Assembly: GCA_003211135.1 (NCBI GenBank)
Contig: QCTN01000016.1
Span: 1-33,136 of the forward strand
Direction: 5' to 3'
Length of the DNA: 33,136 bases
DNA from: Prochlorococcus sp. AG-673-L20
Lineage (GTDB): Bacteria > Cyanobacteriota > Cyanobacteriia > PCC-6307 > Cyanobiaceae
Under the pieces are notes generated by a model. It was not told where the DNA came from and made no database searches. It worked only from the letters and a program-made list of their open reading frames with translations. The position numbers and the translations under genes are program-made. Below, in pieces: positions 9,607 to 18,330 of this stretch; within the stretch, counting starts at the first letter, position 1, and each line of letters begins with the position of its first letter.

Positions 9607-10473
9607 GTGGATTTATACTCTCCAAATATTTCTAGAATAATTGATGGTTGGATTGAAGAAGATATCGGTAAAGGTGATCTAACATATTCTGCTATTACTA
9701 AAAAAATAGGAAAAGCCCATTGGATAGCAAAAGAGGAAGGAATATTTTGTGGTGTTGGAATAATAAAAGAAATTTTAAAAAAAATTGACGAAAAGATAGA
9801 GTGCAATTTTTTTATTAATGATGGTGAAAAATTTTTGAAGGATCAAAAGCTTCTTGAACTAAATGGCCCTTCAAGAAGTCTTTTAGCAAGTGAAAGAATA
9901 AGTCTCAATATCTCAATGCATTTATCGGGAATCTCAACTTATACAAAAAATATTGTAGATGTTCTGAAAGGTACAAATATAAATTTAGCAGATACAAGAA
10001 AAACTACACCTGGTTTAAGAATATTTGAAAAGTATGCTTTTAAATGTGGTGGTGGTATTAATCATAGAATGGGATTATATGATGCTGCAATGATTAAAGA
10101 AAACCATATTGCATGGACTGATAACTTAAAAAATGCAGTTGAAAAAATTAGATTAAATACTCCCTTTACAACTCATATAATTATTGAAGCAGAAGATATG
10201 AAGCAAGCAAAAGATGCAGTTTTAGCAGGTGCAGATAGTATTTTGTTAGATGAATTTAATCCTGAATTACTTAAAAAAGGCATTAAAGAATTAAGAGAGT
10301 TATCAACAAATAACTCTAATAAAAAAATCAGGAATGATTTAATCATAGAGGTATCTGGTATTAATCCAATAAACATTAGTAACTTTTTAATTGAAGGAAT
10401 TGATTTGATTTCAACAAGTTCTTCAATTACTAAAAGTAATTGGATTGATTTTAGTATGCGTTATATTAATTAA
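9607..10473 (+). CDS. nadC: Nicotinate-nucleotide pyrophosphorylase (quinolinate phosphoribosyltransferase)
   Basis: NadC converts quinolinate and PRPP to nicotinate mononucleotide in de novo NAD synthesis. The N-terminal EEDIGKGDLT (17-26) and the central DTRKTTPGLR, KCGGGINHR and LYDAAMIKENH segments carry the substrate-binding arginines, histidine and lysine typical of the family. A late ISTSSSITKS-type loop closes the barrel. The 288-residue length is normal. The start is GTG at 9607, with no Shine-Dalgarno; the conserved N-terminal motif begins about 17 residues in, which fits this start. The gene is followed by argS after 27 bases on the same strand, so mnmE, nadC, argS and the aminotransferase may share transcripts. 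Confidence 0.96.
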   Translation: MDLYSPNISRIIDGWIEEDIGKGDLTYSAITKKIGKAHWIAKEEGIFCGVGIIKEILKKIDEKIECNFFINDGEKFLKDQKLLELNGPSRSLLASERISLNISMHLSGISTYTKNIVDVLKGTNINLADTRKTTPGLRIFEKYAFKCGGGINHRMGLYDAAMIKENHIAWTDNLKNAVEKIRLNTPFTTHIIIEAEDMKQAKDAVLAGADSILLDEFNPELLKKGIKELRELSTNNSNKKIRNDLIIEVSGINPINISNFLIEGIDLISTSSSITKSNWIDFSMRYIN

Positions 10474-10500
10474 ATGACTCGAATAGCATTTTAATAATTC

Positions 10501-12312
10501 ATGCAGACAATTTTTAAAGAATTAACTAAAAGCTTTGAAGAAACCCTTCTAGAAAGTCTTATAAAAAATGAAAAGAAAGAAGAATTCGAAAAAATACGTA
10601 AAAATCTAATTAATCAAGCATCTAAGGAGGAGTTTGGTGATTATCAATGTAATATATGTCTGGTTTTATCAAAGATTTATAAAAGCAACCCTAGAGAAAT
10701 TGCTATTGCATTTATTGAGACCCTCAAAGAAAATAAAAAGATATCTAATTTGTGTGAAAATCTAGAAATTGCGGGACCAGGTTTTATAAATATAAAATTA
10801 AAAAATAAAGTTTTGATTGAAGCAATAAAATCTAATATTAAATGCCCTAGAGCTGGTGTTCCTTTATCGCATAAAAATAATAGTCAACCCCAAAAAAAAG
10901 TTATCGTAGATTTTTCAAGTCCTAATATTGCTAAAGAAATGCATGTGGGTCATCTAAGATCAACAATTATAGGAGATTCGATCTCAAAAATTTTCGAATT
11001 TAGAGGATATATCGTTTTAAGACTAAATCACATTGGAGATTGGGGTACACAATTTGGAATGCTTATTACTCAGCTTAAGGATTTATATTCAAGTGATCTT
11101 AAAGAAATAGATAGGATCAAAATTAGTGATTTAGTTGAATTCTATAAAGCGTCAAAAAAAAGATTTGATAATGAAGCAGAATTTCAAAAGAGATCAAGAG
11201 AAGAGGTTGTTCAGTTACAAAGTGGAGATAAAAAATCAATTGAAGCATGGAAATTATTATGTAATCAATCAAGAAAAGAGTTTGATCAAATCTATAAAAC
11301 ATTGAACATAAAAATTAAGGAAAGAGGAGAATCCTTTTATAATCCGTTTTTAAAATCAATAATTGAGGATTTAAATTACAAGAGAATTTTAATAGAAGAT
11401 CAAGGCGCAAAATGTGTTTTTCTTGATGGCATGACTAATAAAGAAGGTAATCCATTACCACTTATTATTCAAAAAAAAGATGGTGGATTCAATTATGCAA
11501 CTACTGATCTTGCTGCTCTAAGATATCGATTTAATAAGGAACCTTATGGCGATAATGCAGCTAGAATTATTTATGTAACAGATCATGGTCAATCCAATCA
11601 TTTTGCAGGAGTTTTTCAAGTTGCAAAAAGAGCTAATTGGATCCCTAAAGATTGTGAAGTAAATCACGTCCCATTCGGGCTAGTACAAGGTATTGATGGT
11701 AAAAAACTTAAAACAAGAGAGGGAGATACCATAAAACTAAAAGATTTATTATCAGAGTCAGTTAAAAGAGCAAAAGAAGATCTATTAAAAAGATTAGAGA
11801 AAGAAAGTCGTTTTGAAAATGATGATTTTATTTTAAATACTTCAAAAGTTATTGGAATCGGAGCAGTTAAATATGCTGATTTAAGCCAAAATAGAATCAC
11901 AAATTATCAATTTAGTTTTGAAAAGATGCTTTCTCTTAATGGAAATACGGCGCCTTATCTTTTGTATACACTTGTAAGAATTTCAGGAATTAATAGAAAA
12001 AATAATATGACTGAAGAAGATATAAATTTGGAATCTATTTCATATAGCCATGATTTAGAGTGGAAGCTTATAAGGAAATTACTTAAATTTGATGAAGTTA
12101 TTATTTCGATAGAAAAAGACTTAATGCCAAATAGACTATGTAATTATCTGTTTGAATTATGTAAGACTTTTAATAGATTTTATGATCAAGTTCCTATTCT
12201 TAAGGGAGCACTAGATACAAAGATTTCAAGACTTACATTATGTGCTTTAACTGAAAAGACTTTAAAATTAAGTTTAGAGCTCCTTGGAATTGAAACCTTA
12301 GAGAGAATGTAA
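10501..12312 (+). CDS. argS: Arginyl-tRNA synthetase
   Basis: This class I synthetase charges tRNA-Arg. The class I HIGH motif appears as HVGH within [11 protein letters not shown] (141-151). The usual KMSKS is replaced by a KTREG-type loop near residue 404, as is normal for many bacterial ArgRS. The N-terminal domain that recognises the tRNA D-loop occupies about the first 110 residues, and the anticodon-binding helical domain fills the C-terminus (from about residue 480). At 603 residues it is slightly longer than the E. coli enzyme, but complete. Its stop codon shares one base with the ATG of the next gene (TAATG), which points to translational coupling. Confidence 0.97.
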   Translation: MQTIFKELTKSFEETLLESLIKNEKKEEFEKIRKNLINQASKEEFGDYQCNICLVLSKIYKSNPREIAIAFIETLKENKKISNLCENLEIAGPGFINIKLKNKVLIEAIKSNIKCPRAGVPLSHKNNSQPQKKVIVDFSSPNIAKEMHVGHLRSTIIGDSISKIFEFRGYIVLRLNHIGDWGTQFGMLITQLKDLYSSDLKEIDRIKISDLVEFYKASKKRFDNEAEFQKRSREEVVQLQSGDKKSIEAWKLLCNQSRKEFDQIYKTLNIKIKERGESFYNPFLKSIIEDLNYKRILIEDQGAKCVFLDGMTNKEGNPLPLIIQKKDGGFNYATTDLAALRYRFNKEPYGDNAARIIYVTDHGQSNHFAGVFQVAKRANWIPKDCEVNHVPFGLVQGIDGKKLKTREGDTIKLKDLLSESVKRAKEDLLKRLEKESRFENDDFILNTSKVIGIGAVKYADLSQNRITNYQFSFEKMLSLNGNTAPYLLYTLVRISGINRKNNMTEEDINLESISYSHDLEWKLIRKLLKFDEVIISIEKDLMPNRLCNYLFELCKTFNRFYDQVPILKGALDTKISRLTLCALTEKTLKLSLELLGIETLERM

Positions 12313-13421
12313 TGAATGAATTTGATCAAATAAATAATCTTTCACCTCTCCCAAGAAAGGAAATAATAAATATGCAATCTTATTCTGCACCTTTAGAAAA
12401 CAGAAGAAATTTATTACGTTTAGATTTTAATGAAAATACTTTAGGTCCCAGTCAAAAAGTATATGAAGCTATCAAAGATATTAATTTAAATCAAATTTCA
12501 ATCTATCCAGAATATAACTTATTAAAAAATTTTGTATCGAATCACTATTTTGAATCAAGGCAATTTGACTCTGAAGAGATAGGTTTGTTTAATGGAGCTG
12601 ATGCTGCAATAAATGCGATATTTAATTCTTTTGGCGACAGGGATGAAATATTCCTGACCACAAACCCGACTTTTGGTTATTATTCTCCTTGTTCTGAAAT
12701 ACAAGGTATGAGAAAAATAACTTGTGCCTATGAAGGAGAAAACTTTCTTTTCCCAATAAAGCGATTTAAAGAAAAAATTATTAAACATAAACCTAAATTA
12801 ATATTTATTTGTAATCCAAATAATCCAACTGGTACTGTTTTAAGTGCTCAAGAAATAATTAAATTAGCAAATCTGAATAAAAATTCATTAATTGTGGTTG
12901 ATGAACTTTATGAGAAATTTAACGGAGATAGTCTTCTTCCAGTAATAGATTTTAAAGAAATTAAAAATATAGTTGTTATTCAATCCCTTTCAAAGACTGC
13001 TGGTTTAGCTGGTTTAAGAATTGGCTTTGCGTTCGGACATAAAAGCATAATGCAATATATAAATAAAGTGACAGGACCATACGATGTGAACAGTTTTGCT
13101 GTTACTGCTGCATTAGCTGCTCTAAATGATAAATCTTATATAGATAATTATGTTTCTGAAGTAAAAAAAGCGAGAGTATTAATTGAGAAGAAATTTGAAT
13201 CTATAGAAATTAGGAAACATTTTGGCGGAGGAAATTATTTTTTAATTTGGCCAAAAAAAAATCCTGAAATCTTGACAAGACAAATGAGAGAAAAGGGTAT
13301 CTTAATAAGAGAGATGAAAAACAAAAAAGATATTGAGAACTCTATAAGGGTTAGTATAGGAACTCAAGAACAAATGAGTCTTTTCTGGAATACTTATAAA
13401 AAATTAGATCTTAATAATTAA
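12312..13421 (+). CDS. HisC-like PLP-dependent aminotransferase
   Basis: This is a fold-type I pyridoxal-phosphate aminotransferase most like histidinol-phosphate aminotransferase and its CobD/CobC relatives. Visible features are LDFNEN (37-42), FNGADAAINA (cofactor phosphate region), CNPNNPTG (167-174), the cofactor aspartate in VVDELY (195-200), and the Schiff-base lysine K228 in SLSKTAGLAGLRIG. The 369-residue length fits. Histidine genes are not adjacent, and a genome may hold a second hisC, so the substrate (histidinol phosphate or another amino acid) is not certain and I give no symbol. The start overlaps the argS stop by one base. The 3' end overlaps the convergent beta-lactamase-fold gene by four bases. 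Confidence 0.85.
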   Translation: MNEFDQINNLSPLPRKEIINMQSYSAPLENRRNLLRLDFNENTLGPSQKVYEAIKDINLNQISIYPEYNLLKNFVSNHYFESRQFDSEEIGLFNGADAAINAIFNSFGDRDEIFLTTNPTFGYYSPCSEIQGMRKITCAYEGENFLFPIKRFKEKIIKHKPKLIFICNPNNPTGTVLSAQEIIKLANLNKNSLIVVDELYEKFNGDSLLPVIDFKEIKNIVVIQSLSKTAGLAGLRIGFAFGHKSIMQYINKVTGPYDVNSFAVTAALAALNDKSYIDNYVSEVKKARVLIEKKFESIEIRKHFGGGNYFLIWPKKNPEILTRQMREKGILIREMKNKKDIENSIRVSIGTQEQMSLFWNTYKKLDLNN

Positions 13422-14146
13422 TCTTTGAAAATATAAATAGTATTTTGATCAATTCTTTTTGAATTTATTTCAAAGCTTTTACCAAGATATTTGACTTTAA
13501 AATCTGGCATATTTTCAAGAAAAAAGTCAGCATTAGAAAAATCACAAGTATCACTAATATTTTTACCTTTCATAAAATGGACAGGAACAACAATTGAGGG
13601 TTTTAATGTTTTTACTATATTTGAGGCCTCACTTCCGTTATAAGATTTTAATCCTCCTCCTATTGAAATAAATAAAATATCTGGACGGGACAAAATAATT
13701 TGACTATTTATATCCATTTCACCTGCAGCTCCACCCATATGGACTATTTTTAAATTATTCTGCTCCCAACTCCAGACCGTAGCCATCCCAAACCTTCTTC
13801 CACCAACTCTGTCATGAGGAACCTCAATTCCATTTAATAATATATCTTCGAATTTATAAACTCCAGGTTCTACAAACATCAATTGATCATTTGGATTATA
13901 TCCTTCATCAGCAAGTTTTGAACTAGCTAAAATAAAATCAGCATTGATGTCTTTTGGCTCATTTAAATCACTTGCACAACCAATAGCCTTAAAAGGATTT
14001 ATAAGAACTGATTTTTCTCTTCCTTTAATTAAAAAACTACCATGACCTAAACTTTTTAATAACAAATCACCTGCCATAGCGGATGAGGGTATTAAAAATA
14101 AAAATAATATAAAAAGGAAAAATTTTTTAATTTTGATAATACTCAT
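13418..14146 (-). CDS. Exported metallo-beta-lactamase-fold protein with degenerate metal site
   Basis: This 242-residue protein resembles the UlaG/COG2220 branch of the metallo-beta-lactamase superfamily. A signal peptide is clear: a basic start, a long hydrophobic core and a cleavage-like AMA-GD at about residue 25. The mature part has the family's opening (GHGSFLIKGREKSVLINPF, 34-52), a strand-loop with H111, IVHMGG (134-139) and IVVPVH with H190. However, where active members have HxHxDH, this sequence reads ASSKLADEG (74-82), and the HxGD aspartate is replaced by glycine. The scaffold is therefore kept while key zinc ligands are lost. It may be a binding protein or use another metal geometry (inference). 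It lies upstream of nothing obvious and is followed across 21 bases by trpG. Confidence 0.8.
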   Translation of the reverse strand: MSIIKIKKFFLFILFLFLIPSSAMAGDLLLKSLGHGSFLIKGREKSVLINPFKAIGCASDLNEPKDINADFILASSKLADEGYNPNDQLMFVEPGVYKFEDILLNGIEVPHDRVGGRRFGMATVWSWEQNNLKIVHMGGAAGEMDINSQIILSRPDILFISIGGGLKSYNGSEASNIVKTLKPSIVVPVHFMKGKNISDTCDFSNADFFLENMPDFKVKYLGKSFEINSKRIDQNTIYIFKD

Positions 14147-14167
14147 AGAAAATTTTATAATTACATT

Positions 14168-14764
14168 TTACTTCTGTTCAGCCATATTTAGAAAATTACT
14201 GATTAATTTATGTCCAAATTGTGTTAGAACACTTTCTGGATGAAACTGAACACCATGTAAATTTTTATATTCTTTATGAGAAATTGCCATAATTGTTGAA
14301 TCCTCTAGAGTTGCAGTTATTTCAAAACAAGAGGGGAGAGATTCTGAATCTACTATAAGACTATGATATCTAGTAGCCACAAACGGGCTATCAATATCTT
14401 TGAATAATCCTTTTTTATTGTGAATAATTTTTGAGGTCTTTCCATGCATTAATTCTTTACCCACTATTACTTTACCGCCATAGGCTTGAGCCAATGCTTG
14501 ATGACCTAAACAGACTCCTAATATTGGAATTTCCTTTGATAAGTTTTGGAGAATAGGCAGACAAATACCTGACTGATCTGGATTCCCTGGACCAGGAGAC
14601 AATAAAATACCATCGGGATTAATATGACTTATTTCTTCTAAAGTAATTTCATCATTTCTTTTTACTAATAATTCTTTTGTTATATGATGTTCTACTGAAA
14701 GCTCTCCCAAGTATTGAACCAGGTTATAAGTAAAACTATCATAATTATCGATAACTAGAAACAT
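14168..14764 (-). CDS. trpG: Anthranilate/aminodeoxychorismate synthase glutamine amidotransferase subunit
   Basis: This class I glutamine amidotransferase supplies ammonia to the chorismate-using partner in tryptophan synthesis (TrpE) or folate synthesis (PabB). The oxyanion loop region LLSPGPGNPD (54-63), the nucleophile C85 in GVCLGHQ, and the H175/E177 pair in FHPES complete the triad. The 198-residue length is typical of the stand-alone subunit. TrpG and PabA cannot be separated by sequence, and many bacteria use one protein for both. No partner subunit is adjacent. It sits in a minus-strand run with dgkA eight bases upstream, so cotranscription is likely. Confidence 0.95.
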   Translation of the reverse strand: MFLVIDNYDSFTYNLVQYLGELSVEHHITKELLVKRNDEITLEEISHINPDGILLSPGPGNPDQSGICLPILQNLSKEIPILGVCLGHQALAQAYGGKVIVGKELMHGKTSKIIHNKKGLFKDIDSPFVATRYHSLIVDSESLPSCFEITATLEDSTIMAISHKEYKNLHGVQFHPESVLTQFGHKLISNFLNMAEQK

Positions 14765-14771
14765 ATCTTTT

Positions 14772-15188
14772 TCAATTTAAAAATAATAACTTTATTTTAG
14801 GAATAAATAAGCATAGGCCAATAATAACAGAATTAATTGAAGCTAATAATACAGCACCTGCTGAACAGTCCTTTGCAATTTTAGCAAGATTACTAAACTT
14901 TTTTTTAATCACTAGATCAACTAAAGATTCGATTGATGTATTAATTATTTCTAAAGTCAATACAGAAAAAATAGTCCCCAGCATAATCAAATAATCGCTT
15001 TTATCAAGTTGAAGAATAGAACCTATGATTAAACTAAAAAGAGCAAAAAGAACTTGAATTTTAAAATTTCTTGAATTTTTAAATGTATATTTAATCCCAT
15101 TAAAAGCGTATCTAAAACTTATTAAAACATTTTTAGATGTCCTATATGACCTTCTTTTACTTTTTAAAAGTTTTGCTTTAGTCTTCAT
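14772..15188 (-). CDS. dgkA: Diacylglycerol kinase family protein (probable undecaprenol kinase)
   Basis: This is a small integral membrane lipid kinase of the prokaryotic DgkA family. The 138 residues include a basic N-terminal extension of about 20 residues and three hydrophobic segments. The family signature is present as EIINTSIESLVD (about 84-95) followed by AKIAKDCSAGAVLLASI. The glutamate, asparagine and aspartate of these two stretches bind the metal-ATP in known structures. In Gram-positive bacteria the homologue phosphorylates undecaprenol for cell-wall recycling, and the cyanobacterial protein is likely similar (inference). It lies directly downstream of ybeY, the same neighbour order as in many bacteria, which supports the call. 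Confidence 0.9.
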   Translation of the reverse strand: MKTKAKLLKSKRRSYRTSKNVLISFRYAFNGIKYTFKNSRNFKIQVLFALFSLIIGSILQLDKSDYLIMLGTIFSVLTLEIINTSIESLVDLVIKKKFSNLAKIAKDCSAGAVLLASINSVIIGLCLFIPKIKLLFLN

Positions 15189-15211
15189 TTATAGTTGATT
15201 AATAAAATCTT

Positions 15212-15754
15212 TCAATCTAATTTTGAAATTAAATATTCTTGAAAATTTAACATATTATCTAATTCATAATCATCATTATGTTCCCATCCCAAAAGATGTA
15301 ATAATCCATGACTTGCTAACCAGAGCATTTCTTTTTTAATAGAATGATTAAATTCTAAGGATTGTTTAAAAGCCGTCTCTAAGGATATAAATAAATCTCC
15401 TAATTCAATAAAATTTAAATCTTTAGTAGTATCTTCATCAGAAATAATTGGGAAAGATAAAACATCAGTTGACCCAGATTTATGCATCCATTTTTGATTA
15501 ATAGAAGAAATTTCATTATCATTAATAATCTGTAAACTTAAGGAAAAACTTTTTTTATCTAAAATAAAATTTGGAAAAGAAGTATTTTTCTCATCTAGAA
15601 TTATTTTAATCCAACACAATATCACTTCTTCCCAAAAACCAGATTCGAAAATAAGATTATCTGGCTTATTTATAAAATGATTTGATAAATTAGAAAAATC
15701 ATTACATTTAAAGACTAAATCTATTTGTAAGTCATATAAATCTTTTTGATACAT
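15212..15754 (-). CDS. ybeY: Endoribonuclease YbeY (rRNA maturation factor)
   Basis: YbeY is a zinc endoribonuclease involved in 16S rRNA 3' maturation and ribosome quality control. The defining metal motif [11 protein letters not shown] gives H149, H153 and H159, the family's H3xH5xH arrangement. Upstream, STDVLSFP (95-102) and the ELGDLFIS stretch are also family hallmarks. At 180 residues it carries a roughly 30-residue N-terminal extension relative to short homologues. It is placed between a DUF3285 peptide and dgkA on the minus strand with gaps of 7 and 23 bases, and probably shares a transcript with prfB upstream. Confidence 0.95.
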   Translation of the reverse strand: MYQKDLYDLQIDLVFKCNDFSNLSNHFINKPDNLIFESGFWEEVILCWIKIILDEKNTSFPNFILDKKSFSLSLQIINDNEISSINQKWMHKSGSTDVLSFPIISDEDTTKDLNFIELGDLFISLETAFKQSLEFNHSIKKEMLWLASHGLLHLLGWEHNDDYELDNMLNFQEYLISKLD

Positions 15755-15761
15755 ACTTTCA

Positions 15762-15944
15762 TTAAACAGGCATATTAGGCTTTCCTAAAGTAGCTATTAA
15801 AATTAAAAGTCCGATCAGAATTAAAAAAGTAATTGAAAAATGAGAAATACTTTTAGAACCCTTCCTAACCATATTTCTCATAGCTAGTTTTATAAAGCTA
15901 GGAGGAGAAACTTTTTTTTCTAAATTTTCGTTTTTATTTGCCAT
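15762..15944 (-). CDS. DUF3285 small membrane protein
   Basis: This 60-residue protein fits the cyanobacteria-restricted DUF3285 family. The N-terminus is charged ([27 protein letters not shown]), and one C-terminal hydrophobic helix of about 20 residues ([15 protein letters not shown]) follows. The conserved features I recognise are the [15 protein letters not shown] segment and the single-pass anchor. It sits four bases after prfB and seven before ybeY on the same strand, so its translation is probably coupled to theirs. Function is unknown. The constant company of translation genes may hint at a membrane-linked role, but that is inference. Confidence 0.85.
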   Translation of the reverse strand: MANKNENLEKKVSPPSFIKLAMRNMVRKGSKSISHFSITFLILIGLLILIATLGKPNMPV

Positions 15945-15948
15945 AAAT

Positions 15949-17071
15949 TTATTGAATAGACTCTTTAGAAGAAATATTCATACGTAATAATTCATGAATA
16001 AATTGATCTAATCCACCATTAAGAACTGCATCTAAATCATTAGTCTCTTTCATTGTTCTTAAATCTTTGACCATTTGATAGGGGTGAAAAACATAATTTC
16101 GTATTTGATTACCCCATGCAGCTTCAACAATATCACCTTTAATATCCGATATTTCAGAAGCTCTTTGTTCTTTAGCTATTACTAATAATTTAGCTTTAAG
16201 CAATAACATTGCTTTCTCCTTATTTTGTAACTGAGATCTCTCTTGAGTACATCTTACAGCGATTCCTGAAGGTAAATGTACAATCCTTACTGCTGTTTCT
16301 ACCTTATTAACGTTTTGTCCTCCAGCTCCGCCTGATCTACTAGTTGTAATTTCTAAATCTTTATCAGGAATGTCTAATGAAATACTTTGATCTAATTTAG
16401 GCATGACCTCAACTCCAGCGAAACTAGTTTGTCTTTTACCATTTGCATTAAACGGTGAGATTCTTACTAATCTATGAGTACCTTTTTCATTTTGAAGATA
16501 ACCATAAGCATATTTACCATTAACTTCAAAAGTAACGCTTTTAATACCTGCTTCTTCTCCATCAGATAAATCAGTAATTTCTAAGCTCATTCCATTATTA
16601 TCTGCCCATCTTGAATACATTCTTAATAGAATTTCCACCCAATCTTGTGCATCAGTACCACCTGCACCAGCATTAATAGAGACGATAGCAGCTTCTTTAT
16701 CATATTCACCACATAATAACCTTTGGAATTCCCACTTATCTAAATTCTCTCTTAAGGTGGCTAAACCTTGATGTGACTCAACAATCATTTCTTCTTCAGG
16801 CTCTAAGGAATAAAGCTCAAGAGAAGCTTCAGCATCAGAAATGAACATTTTCCATTTATCTAACAATTGAAGTTGATCTCTAACATCATCAAGTTTGAGC
16901 ATATGTTTTTTTGCATCTACCTGATTACCCCAGAATTCTGGTTGAGCAGCAATTTGCTCTAACTCTTTTTTCTTAGCTACTAAATTGGGGACGTCAAAGA
17001 CAATCCTGAGCATTACCCAGGCGCTTGGTTAACTCTGAAAGATCTTTTTTAAATTCTGTTATATCTATCAA
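15949..17071 (-). CDS. prfB: Peptide chain release factor 2, expressed by programmed +1 frameshift
   Basis: RF2 ends translation at UGA and UAA. A short first frame starts at TTG (17071-17069), reads [17 protein letters not shown] and on to DCL, then meets an in-frame TGA at 16996-16994. The +1 frame continues from GAC without a break to the stop at 15949. The full product is about 373 residues, matching the family. The SPF anticodon-like tripeptide (205-207) identifies RF2 rather than RF1, and GGQ (250-252) is the peptidyl-hydrolysis motif. An ATG at 17013 opens the second frame, but starting there would lose the conserved N-terminal helix. Downstream genes are DUF3285 and ybeY. Upstream, 75 bases separate it from the divergent grxC. 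Confidence 0.95.
16993..17010 (-). promoter_or_regulatory. prfB autoregulatory +1 frameshift site
   Basis: On the coding strand the site reads AGGA (17007-17004), four bases, then CTT-TGA-C (16999-16993). Slippage on CUU skips one U and decoding resumes at GAC. UGA is the codon read by RF2 itself, so low RF2 favours the shift: the established autoregulatory loop. The Shine-Dalgarno-like element is weaker than E. coli's AGGGGG and sits one base further away. Confidence 0.93.
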
Positions 17072-17146
17072 AATAGAATTTTATTGTTATTTATAATCTA
17101 ACAAGCACTTTTATTTAATAGTATAAAGTAAATAATATTTTAAAAA

Positions 17147-17401
17147 ATGTCTAAAGTTGAAATTTATACTTGGCGATTTTGCCCATTCTGCATACGGGCG
17201 AAATCTTTACTTGAAAAAAAAAATATAACTTTTACTGAACATAAAATAGATGGCGATGATAATGCAAGGGAACTTATGATGGAGAGAGCTAATGGTAAAA
17301 GAACAGTTCCACAAATTTTCATTGATGACAAAAGTATTGGTGGTTGTGACGAACTTTATGAATTAGAAAAAGAGGACAAACTGGACTTATTACTGAATTA
17401 G
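17147..17401 (+). CDS. grxC: Glutaredoxin (GrxC type, dithiol)
   Basis: This is a small thiol-disulfide oxidoreductase that uses glutathione as reductant. The 84-residue chain is a complete thioredoxin-fold glutaredoxin. The dithiol active site CPFC is at residues 12-15. The cis-proline loop is seen as RTVPQIFID (57-65), and the glutathione-binding GGCDEL (70-75) follows. The next gene, glutathione synthetase, starts five bases after its stop, so the two form a glutathione module. Its ATG is divergent from prfB. The sequence immediately upstream holds TATAAAG-like elements that could serve as a -10 box, but I cannot assign a start site. Confidence 0.95.
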   Translation: MSKVEIYTWRFCPFCIRAKSLLEKKNITFTEHKIDGDDNARELMMERANGKRTVPQIFIDDKSIGGCDELYELEKEDKLDLLLN

Positions 17402-17406
17402 ATAAT

Positions 17407-18330
17407 ATGAAATTTCTATTTGTAGTAGACCCAATAAAAAATATAAATCCATTAAAAGATTCATCTGCAGCATTAATGCAAGCTTCTTCAAAGAAAAAGA
17501 TAGAAGTATGGACTTGTACTCCTCAAGATCTAGAGGCAAGAGGAGATGAAGTATGGGCATCTTCTTGGAGAGCTGAAGTTTGTCCATGGTTTTCTTTTAA
17601 AGAAAATAAATGTATCCCTCTTGCTGAATTTAATTGTATTTGGATGAGAAAAGATCCTCCAGTAAATGAGGGATATTTATATGCAACTCATCTTTTGGAA
17701 GTGGCCGAAAGAAAAGGAGTAAAAGTTATAAATAAGCCTTCCTCATTACGTGCTTGGAACGAAAAATTAGGCGCATTGAGGTACAGCCATTTGATGGCTC
17801 CAACAATAGTTGCAAGTAAAGTAAAAGATCTTATTAATTTTGCACAAATTAATCATGATGTTGTTGTTAAACCACTTGGCGGAAAAGGAGGACAAGGCGT
17901 TATTCGTCTAACTAAGGATTCTCCAGGTATTAAAGCAATGATTGAATTAATAACATCTCAAGAACAATTACCAGTAATGATGCAAAAATTCATTCCCGAA
18001 GTAAAAGAAGGGGATAAAAGAATAATTATTGTTAACGGTGATCCAATTGGATCAATAAATAGAATTCCTCAAGGGGGAGACTTTAGGAGTAATTTAGCTA
18101 TGGGAGGTAAAGCAGAAAAAACAAACCTTACAGCAAAAGAAAAAAAGATTTGTACCGAGTTATCTCAACATTTCAAAGATGAAGGTTTATTCTTTGTTGG
18201 TATAGATGTAATAAATGAAATGCTTAGTGAAATTAATGTAACAAGTCCAACAGGATTACGAGAAATAGAAAGTTTATCTAACAAAAGTGTTTCGGATCAA
18301 GTAATTGAAAAATTATTAGAAATTATTTAG
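17407..18330 (+). CDS. gshB: Glutathione synthetase
   Basis: GshB joins gamma-glutamylcysteine and glycine in the second step of glutathione synthesis. It is an ATP-grasp enzyme. The N-terminal [17 protein letters not shown] (9-25) and [13 protein letters not shown] substrate segment (here [10 protein letters not shown]) are family hallmarks. The ATP-grasp core has [13 protein letters not shown] and [15 protein letters not shown], and the metal/substrate loop is [12 protein letters not shown] near the end. The 307-residue length is typical of cyanobacterial and proteobacterial GshB. It follows grxC by five bases. The last eight bases overlap the stop of menF on the opposite strand. Confidence 0.97.
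   Translation: MKFLFVVDPIKNINPLKDSSAALMQASSKKKIEVWTCTPQDLEARGDEVWASSWRAEVCPWFSFKENKCIPLAEFNCIWMRKDPPVNEGYLYATHLLEVAERKGVKVINKPSSLRAWNEKLGALRYSHLMAPTIVASKVKDLINFAQINHDVVVKPLGGKGGQGVIRLTKDSPGIKAMIELITSQEQLPVMMQKFIPEVKEGDKRIIIVNGDPIGSINRIPQGGDFRSNLAMGGKAEKTNLTAKEKKICTELSQHFKDEGLFFVGIDVINEMLSEINVTSPTGLREIESLSNKSVSDQVIEKLLEII

Noticed and set aside
10474..10500. A terminator between nadC and argS
   Set aside because: The 27 bases contain no stem followed by a T-run, so the genes are more likely cotranscribed.
15949..17013. prfB read as starting at the ATG at 17013
   Set aside because: That start would skip the conserved N-terminal helix encoded in the first frame, and the CTTTGAC site explains the frame change.
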